Source of the DNA: Branchinecta lynchi
Lineage: Eukaryota > Arthropoda > Branchiopoda > Anostraca > Branchinectidae
DNA: 64,000 nucleotides
Assembly (NCBI GenBank): GCA_023053575.1
Contig: JAKZAP010000001.1
Location: 24,818,533 to 24,882,532, forward strand
Direction: 5' to 3'
Shown piece after piece: positions 57,766-64,000 of this stretch. The position numbers and the translations under genes were made by a program. The notes beneath the pieces are model-generated. The model was not told where the DNA came from, made no database searches, and worked only from the letters and a program-made list of their open reading frames with translations. Every line of letters begins with the position of its first letter. Positions within the stretch are counted from its first letter, which is position 1.

Positions 57766-58041
57766 TCGTGTTCCAACAATAGTAAATACTAGTTACCGCT
57801 TTCGTTCCACCCTTATGAAACGCTACTATGCTGGCCGTTCCAACCTTCTCGAAACAGTAACTATTTGCTTACCACGATCGGGAGCGTAGTAAGCGTGGTA
57901 ACTACAAATCTCTGTGATGTGATTGACCCGATTAGCCCATGACATGATATTTTGTTGGAAATAGAAAAAAGCGTTCCACCAAGAAGCCAAACTTCGTGAC
58001 ATCATGCGTAGTAACTAAGGTAAGTAGGGTGGAACACGCTC
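57766..58041. mobile_element. MITE inside the ARID-splitting intron, 276 bp
   Basis: This is the third member of the GAGCGTGTTCC family, in opposite orientation to the unit copies: its interior (TTACTACGCTCCC-type, GTAACTATTTGC) matches the reverse complement of 34400-34500. Left end CGTGTTCCAAC, right end AGGGTGGAACACGC. It occupies a third of the 800-bp intron. Confidence 0.7.
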
Positions 58042-58325
58042 CAAGCCTCAACTTCAGTTTCTGAAATTTGAATTTCTCGCTAAGATTTGTTAGCCTGCCT
58101 TACTCCAGGCCATGGTAGTTAATAATTATAGCAGAACTGAAACTTGATAGTATTCCTTTGTTTTCACTCTCAATAACACCATCACTGGTCCGCCTATTTT
58201 CGATGACTCGGCTATTGAACGAATATCTTATCGGAATTGGGGAAAGAATTGTAACGGGAGCTATTGACCGTCTGCATGTCCTTGACAAACCGAGAGTTAA
58301 AAAATAACCTGGCCTTCCGTATTAG

Positions 58326-58515
58326 GTGACAAATACAAAAACATGGCAAAAGATTGCTGTGCTACTTGGCCTCGGCGCATCGCGTGATTCCTATTCTGTG
58401 CGCAGAAGTTACTTCCGGAACCTTCTTCGATGGGAATGCCGCTTCGATCGTGGCGGAGTAGATCCAAACCCGATCATTCTCGGGGAAGGCAAGAAAAAGA
58501 AGCCGGAGCAAGCAG
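58326..58515 (+). CDS. ARID1: ARID1/Osa/BAF250-like protein, ARID domain exon 2
   Basis: This 190-nt exon has acceptor CGTATTAG and donor GCAG|GTGAGA. It reads VTNTKTWQKIAVLLGLGASR, then DSYSVRRSYFRNLLRWECRF, then DRGGVDPNPIILGEGKKKKP and EQA, ending with one base of a glycine codon (phase 1). It completes the ARID fold: the K-x-W strand/turn, the helix around YSVRRSYFRNLLRWE, and the conserved E-C-x-F-D-R-G tail of ARID1 proteins. A lysine-rich GKKKKP stretch follows and may add a basic patch. The phase 1 end is matched by the exon at 63472. The joined domain (about 95 residues) is of normal family length with no frameshift or stop, so the gene looks intact here. Confidence 0.93.
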
Positions 58516-58685
58516 GTGAGAGCTTAGACACGTACCCAAGACCAGGCTACCGCGATTTTGTGATTGACAGCGCTTCCGACGTACCTGAAACTCCGGCACC
58601 CACGAAACTATCTCGACTCTACAGACAGTAAGAAAGCAGGGCTTGCTGTAGAATCCGAGTGATCCCAAGCAATTCAGACCACCAG

Positions 58686-59099
58686 CAGGGTTCGTGCGGC
58701 TCTGGAAATCAGGGAAAAGTCAGGGAATTTTTTTTTGGACAGGGAAAAGTCCCAGAAGGTCAGGGAAATTAATGAAAAGTTCAGTCTATACTTATGCATC
58801 GAGTTTTTTTTTACTGGAAGTTTCTTTTTCGTCGGTTCTCTGCCCAAAGTTTGTCAGTTGATAACTCTGTTCTTTGAGCCGTCCCAGTCTGTGCTTCAAC
58901 GTATACGACGGCTTATTTGTTCAGGAAGAAGTCGAATAAATCTTTGCTATTGTATGAGTCGTATCATAGATTTTGGCGGTATTTTTTACTGAGGTAATCG
59001 AAAGGTGTTAGAAAACTGCTGGAAAAGGTCAGGGAAAATCACCAAAAAAGCTCAGGGAAGTCAGGGGAAAACGTTGAAGAGCAAGCGCACGAACCCTGA
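58686..59099. mobile_element. MITE with CAGGGTTCGTGCG ends, 414 bp
   Basis: Perfect 13-bp terminal inverted repeats CAGGGTTCGTGCG and CGCACGAACCCTG. Subterminal CAGGGAAAAGTCAGGGAA and GGTCAGGGAAAATC repeats occur just inside each end. The CAGGG-start termini and the AGTCAGGGAA subterminal motif resemble non-autonomous hAT elements, but I see no matching 8-bp target duplication, so the superfamily is uncertain. It lies 170 bp past the second ARID exon. Confidence 0.7.
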
Positions 59100-59408
59100 C
59101 TAGGGACACTAGTACACATGCCTTGAGTCAGGAGGAACGAATGATTACTTATGCCAATTCTCTAGGATAAGAAACATGCTACAAAACGACACTCCGGTAC
59201 CTACTTAGGATTAGGGTCACTGTCCCTGTGATTTTGCTTCCGCACGTTTAGCCTTTTCTGGGAGTTTGTTTGTCATTGCCTGTCCAATAGGCGTTAATCT
59301 TGGATTTTGAGAGGTTAGTCGTCTTTGCAACCGTTCGTGTAGTGCGTTCACGGTCATAGATCAGTCCTGAACGTTAGAAGCATGCTATTTGGCGGGTATT
59401 GGCTGAAG

Positions 59409-60456
59409 GTTTTCTGAATCGAGGAACAGAAAGGGGTTCCGACAGAAACAGAGTCCCACCAAATTTCAGGTTTCTGTCGGACTCCGGGCGAATTACTTGT
59501 CCGTTAAAAAAAAAGCTCAAAATGGAATACCCCTTACCCCTAAATTGAACTTCTAATCAACTTCAAATAAAACTTTTAGCGAATTTTTCAGGTTTTCGCC
59601 GGATTCCCGGCGGAATATTGGCTAGGCAAGAAAATAATTCACATGTATGGGTTCAGCATGTCTTCTTACCACTATCTTCTCCGAAATCAACTATCTCATT
59701 CTACCCTCATTAGCTTCTAAAAATATTTTTGTCTTCCCTTAATTTGGACCCCTACCCTTACCCCTAAATTGGTCATATATGGGCTACAGAGCCCATCTTC
59801 AAACTTGATCTGTACTTTGACCCAAAGAGTGCTCGTGCCAAGTTTAAACAAAATATCTCAATTCAGGTTTTGGGAACCCCATCGAAACCTTCGGTCTTGT
59901 TAATTTTCTGAATCGAGGAACAGAAAGGGGTTCCGACAGAAACAGAGTCCCACCAAATTTCAGGTTTCTGTCGGACTCCGGGCGAATTACTTGTCCGTTA
60001 AAAAAAAAGCTCAAAATGGAATACCCCTTACCCCTAAATTGAACTTCTAATCAACTTCAAATAAAACTTTTAGCGAATTTTTCAGGTTTTCGCCGGATTC
60101 CCGGCGGAATATTGGCTAGGCAAGAAAATAATTCACATGTATGGGTTCAGCATGCCTTCTTACCACTATCTTCTCCGAAATCAACTATCTCATTCTACCC
60201 TCATTAGCTTCTAAAAATATTTTTGTCTTCCCTTAATTTGGACCCCTACCCTTACCCCTAAATTGGTCATATATGGTCTACAGAGCCCATCTTCAAACTT
60301 GATCTGTACTTTGACCCAAAGAGTGCTCGTGCCAAGTTTAAACAAAATATCTCAATTCCGTCGAGAGTTATAGTGATAACAGACGGACGGACGGACAGAC
60401 GGACAACTTTTGCGATGTCATAGGTATCCTTCTACTTGCGTTTTGGGATCCCAAAA
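59409..60456 (-). mobile_element. Diverged Family 1-like element, tandemly duplicated
   Basis: Two nearly identical copies of about 490 bp (59409-59899 and 59903-60391) start at TTCTGAATCGAGGAACAG. Each contains GGATTCCCGGCG, ACATGTATGGGTTCAGCATG and TACAGAGCCCATCTTCAAAC, a Family 1 layout in reverse. The first ends in GGGAACCCCATCGAAACC...CTTGTT. The second runs on into a (GTCY)n complement (60383-60408), CTTTTGCGATGTCATAGG and TTTTGGGATCCCAAAA, the normal Family 1 left end. The end motif recurs at 60643-60676. It is an older, diverged subfamily that duplicated locally. Confidence 0.75.
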
Positions 60457-63400
60457 ACCATGTACTGAATCTATATCTGAATATTTGACAGTACAAAATG
60501 GATATCTGAATATATCTGAACTTGGTGAAATTCAGCTGGCGTATCCGTTTTGCAATTTGCCTTGGCCTTAATTTGTTTCTAAATTGTTAAAAGTAAAAAT
60601 GTTTAAGAAGTCTGCTGAAGACCGCATTGTCTGGAGTAAAAGTTTTGGGAACCCCATCGAAACCTTCGGTCTTGTTAATTTAGCACCGTCAGATATAACT
60701 CGCAGTCAGCTTGGGCTTATGGAATCAGTGCTTCCACTTCTCCCGATTTTTCGGGAGATCTCCGGGCTTTTTTGGAAATCTCCCGACCAGAATCTTTTTC
60801 CGATAATCTCCCGTTTTTCGTAATTTTGCTAAAATCATAATAACGTTACAAATTTCACAACTGGGTATTATACCAAAATCTCTTCAATATCTTTAGCAGA
60901 GAGAAGGCCGAGTTGGAAATTCTAGCCTGCAGCGCATGGTACCAACATTATACATTATTTGATTTTGTACAAATATATCTCTGTTTTTGTAAAAGAAAAA
61001 TAAATTGATTTTTTTTTTAGCTCCTGCTAAGATGGTGGAGTAAAACTCCGGTCACTGCTATTTCATTTGGGATCCCAAAAGGATGATCGATCATGAATGT
61101 TTCCCAAAACTTCGCCCGCGGCGCCTTCCGTAGTAGTCTCCTTTTTTTTTGGATGGCATGTCATTTAGTCAGGGTTTTCGAGAGTTTTAGGCTAAAAAAT
61201 TACAAACTAGGATATGTGTGGGAAATAGTTGAATTTTGGCAGAAAAAGCCGAATTACAAATTTTCGCCGAAGGCGCTAGCTTTAATATAGCCTTGGAAGC
61301 TGCTGTTCGAGCCTCGCTCTCTCCGGTTTGAAATATTTCTGAAAATCTTTGGGATCTTAGGGTTTCACTAAGTTTAAAAGCCATTTGCATGGGAAACAGT
61401 TGTGCGAAATGCCAACGCATGGGGGCGGTGCAGCACCACCCACTTTTTAGAGATTCGGTAAAATTTCAGTCCGGACTCCGGAGGCCTAAAATTTGACTAA
61501 AATTGTTAGGTCTTTTTTCCATATCAGAACTATTCGATATATTTACGGGGATTCGGTGGTTGTAAAGAATCCTAAACAGGCTGTCGGTACAGATCTCTTC
61601 GGTATAACGATCAGGACTTAGTATAGTTGTCAGTATTCGGTAGTTATCACAAATTTGGTGAGAGAATTTACTGAAACTATTTAGTAATTTATCGATGCCA
61701 GAACTATTCTGTTTACTTATGGAGATTTGGTAGTTACACAGAATCCCGAATAAGCTATCGGTTCAAAATTATTCGGTATAATAACTGGGATTCGCTAATT
61801 TATTCGTTATAATTGCCAGGATTCCGGAGTCACCACGAACCTGGAAACTCGGAAAAGGTCGAGTGAAGCACTGGGCGCGGACAAAAGGGATGATTTCTGA
61901 TTTCATCGATAGTTCTTACTTTTATTTGGATCCCTAAAATAATATCTAATCATAAATATTTCGAGAATTCCGCCTGCATCGCTTTTCGTAATATTCTCTA
62001 ATCTCTGGAAGGGCGCATCAGTTGAATGCAGGGGTTTTAAGCCTGTTTTCGGATTTAGATTTTGAAATAATAAAAGGTAGAATCTGGATGGAAATTAAAT
62101 TTGGCAGGGAAAAACAAAATAAAACCTCGTCTGCGGCGCTCACTTTATGTGATTATGGGTAGTATTGACTAGACTACCGTTGCTGCTGCTGCCGGACCGT
62201 CGCTCAATTCGGTTCCTGGAGCTTCTTAGAGTCTCAGTCTTTAATCCACGGTTAATGATAGAATTTGTAAGAGAAGCAGTTAAATTTTACCCTACTGGAC
62301 AAAAAAACTGGATTTCGAAAAAATTTCTCCTGCGGCGCTCGATTTCATTTTCTATTGGCTATGATATAGATAGAGCTGTTACTGTAATATATTCTCCAAG
62401 TGGAAGACGCCGCCTAATAGTTGGCTTATCGTCTTTTCATGCTGCCCTTTAATGTTACTCTTCCTACGAAATCCTTTCTGTTCCATAATTCAAAGCTCGA
62501 ATTATCAGTTTCTAGGATTCGGTAAAAGTTTTGAGAGATATGCACTTGCGACGCCCCTGCTAACGCCTGATGGTTGCTTTAACAACTAAGGGCTTAAGAA
62601 GTAATTTACGGCAACCCTGTTAAGCTTGAAGAGTTTCCATCGGCTGGTAACGTGCTGGTAACGTGACGATTTAGATCCTTTACTTTCGATCTGCTCACTG
62701 TCCTCAACGTGATATAAGGTCAGGTTTCCAATGGATTTTCAGTTTCCTCACGGACGGACGTACCCATTTCGTAAAACTGCACAGAAAAATTGGCGAAATT
62801 TTATTCCAGAAATCCGCGCTGTTTCTGAAATTTGCAAAATCTGGTGCCCTTACTCTTACGGAAACGGAAAGAGAAAATTTTCAGCAGACGTCAAAGCACC
62901 AAGTGTCCTTTAAATTTTAGAGGTGCAATGGAGATCGGAAGTTTTCTATCAGCCTTGCTGGCAAACCGGTCATATACTAAAGTATGTCATTTGCGCATCG
63001 AAATTACAAGTATGAGGACTTAAATGAGTATTTTTACACGCTAACAAGTTGAATGCAGTTACACAATGCCTTTTTTTGTTACAAAGCTAACTCTAAAATT
63101 GCTTTGTCAGACATAATCACTGTTTTGAAACTCCCGATTTCTTAAAATTATCTCCGGACAATCCTCCCGATTTTTTCGAAGCAGTTCCTGATTTTCAAAA
63201 AAAGAAAGTGGAAGCACTGTATGGAATAGTCACACTTTATTATTATTTGTCTTTGAAAAGATAAAAGTCAAACAGGCTGTTGATTTTTTTTTAACGATGT
63301 ATCAGGGAGCTTGTAACGCGAATTCCGGTGACCACTTTTTAGGATATAATTTTTTGCGTAGCGGTAAAAATGAGAACGGAGGGAGTGAAAACTTTGTTCC

Positions 63401-63471
63401 TTCAAAGTTGGTGGTGGTGGGTTGAAACGGTGAAACTTGACTAAGCAATTAATCATCCGGCTCCTTTTCAG
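60457..63471. other. Intron between ARID exon 2 and next exon, decayed repeats
   Basis: No exon is supported. A dispersed motif around CCTGCGGCGCTC or its relatives recurs at about 61110, 61262, 61970, 62128 and 62330, each followed by AT-rich sequence, so 61080-62460 is a diverged tandem family. Around 61440-61860 ATTCGGTA-TTA phrases recur. 63150-63230 repeats the TCTCCCGATTTTT-like sequence of 60740-60820. Frames such as 62165-62452 span these repeats and have no domain. Confidence 0.45.
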
Positions 63472-63646
63472 GTCCTGCTGATCTACGGGTCTCTCATCCT
63501 CCCGCTGATCAGCATCCTGCTCGAACGATTATGACTCGATCGATGACTGCGGCGCAGACTACCTCCGCATCAGGCGTATCCGACAGTCGGTCGAAGCTGG
63601 ATCAGCCGATTCCATTGGTTCAGAAAGAAGTGCCTTCGATGATGCC
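63472..63646 (+). CDS. ARID1: ARID1/Osa-like protein, exon after ARID domain
   Basis: This 175-nt exon has acceptor CTCCTTTTCAG and donor CC|GTAAGT. The first two bases complete the glycine codon left by 58326-58515 (phase 1 match). The frame then reads PADLRVSHPPADQHPARTIM, TRSMTAAQTTSASGVSDSRS and KLDQPIPLVQKEVPSMM, ending with two bases of a codon (phase 2). It is open throughout and proline/serine/threonine-rich, as expected for the disordered linker after the ARID in ARID1 proteins. Assignment rests on strong splice sites, exact phase continuity and composition; the linker is poorly conserved, so homology cannot confirm it. The downstream phase 2 acceptor lies outside the window or was not recognised. 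Confidence 0.75.
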
Positions 63647-63760
63647 GTAAGTATGTCCGAATAGTATCTCAGTATCGCCGTATATCGTAAGTACCAACTT
63701 TTTTAAATTAGACTGCATAAACAAACCTTTTAGAACATTTTTATTACTCTGTGCACATGT

Positions 63761-63922
63761 ACACTGTAAAAAGAAAATCTTGCAATATTTGCTACTGGGA
63801 TTAAATCTTGTCTTTATTGAGATAAGATTATCCCTAATTCGGATTAATTTTTCCCCAATAGAGATAAGATTAATGACAATAGCAAATACTGCATCCTTAT
63901 TCGGAGAAACTTTTTACAGTGT
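63761..63922. mobile_element. Small MITE, 162 bp, ACACTGTAAAAAG ends
   Basis: Terminal inverted repeats ACACTGTAAAAAG and CTTTTTACAGTGT. Inside, AATATTTGCTA pairs loosely with TAGCAAATACT, and GATAAGATTA occurs twice. A TA at each border could be a TA target duplication. It sits 115 bp past the last exon. Confidence 0.7.
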
Positions 63923-64000
63923 AGTTGGTACTTATGACTGCAGGAAAGCCCGAATGGGCCTATGAAGGAAGCCAAGCAAATCTTCACTTCAAACTAATCT

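Noticed and set aside
63942..64000. Exon-like segment after TGACTGCAG near the right edge
   Set aside because: The upstream exon ends in phase 2; in that frame this segment hits TGA after seven codons. One other frame stays open to the window end, but its phase does not match, so I did not call it.
1..64000. CRISPR array, bacterial operon or viral genome
   Set aside because: The regular repeats are too long, adjacent without unique spacers, or parts of transposons, and the only real coding sequence is a spliced animal gene.

Overview
This is 64 kb of intron-rich, transposon-loaded animal DNA, most likely from an invertebrate metazoan that I cannot place further. It has GT-AG spliced exons, very long introns, no bacterial-type gene density, and many short non-autonomous DNA transposons, some with (GTCY)n microsatellites. 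I see one gene, on the + strand. It is a homologue of ARID1/Osa/BAF250, the ARID-domain subunit of SWI/SNF (BAF) chromatin remodellers. Its start lies left of the window and its end lies right of it. Supported exons are 3072-3115 (A), 16533-16569 (B), 26397-26443 (A'), 37074-37110 (B'), 57328-57525 and 58326-58515 (together the ARID fold), and 63472-63646. All have GT-AG borders and mutually compatible reading phases. The long ORFs elsewhere are readings through repeats.

The left two thirds is a tandem segmental duplication that carries a pair of small exons. Unit 1 is about 1140-22644, unit 2 is 22645-42035, and a partial third copy is 42036-44031. The layout R-U-R-U-R, and a middle R that looks like a mosaic of the outer two, indicate unequal crossing-over between flanking repeats. 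Each unit carries one A/B pair (27 or 28 codons). Both pairs enter and leave in phase 0, so transcripts with either, both or neither pair stay in frame up to the ARID exon. The most striking observation is that introns next to A/A' and B/B' are about 94-98% identical, while the exons themselves differ at 13 of 44 positions (plus one 3-base indel) and 16 of 37 positions, with the change starting and stopping at the splice sites. Only an EVVDLV core in exon A is kept; it resembles a SUMO-interacting motif.

The rest is mobile DNA. Family 1 is 1.1-1.46 kb: it starts at a GGGATCCC palindrome, then has a (GTCY)n tract and 137-bp internal repeats, and ends in CTTGTT. Family 2 starts at an ATGGCACTTG hairpin, then has a (GTCY)n tract and about 282-bp internal repeats, and ends in CTCTTG. 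Both look like Helentron-associated (HINE/DINE-1/pearl-type) elements. Because the window is duplicated, several insertions can be compared with their empty sites, and these fall in T or A runs. Family 3 has GTGTTGC hairpin ends. There are also MITEs, a foldback-like element, a tRNA-like relic and satellites.

Region by region: 1-1140 is decayed repeat; 1140-44031 is the duplicated exon cassette; 44032-57327 is a repeat-filled intron with a 360-bp satellite, a 1.4-kb inverted pair of Family 1 elements, a weak candidate exon at 51545 and a Family 3 element; 57328-63646 holds the ARID exons and the next exon; the window ends in an intron with a small MITE.
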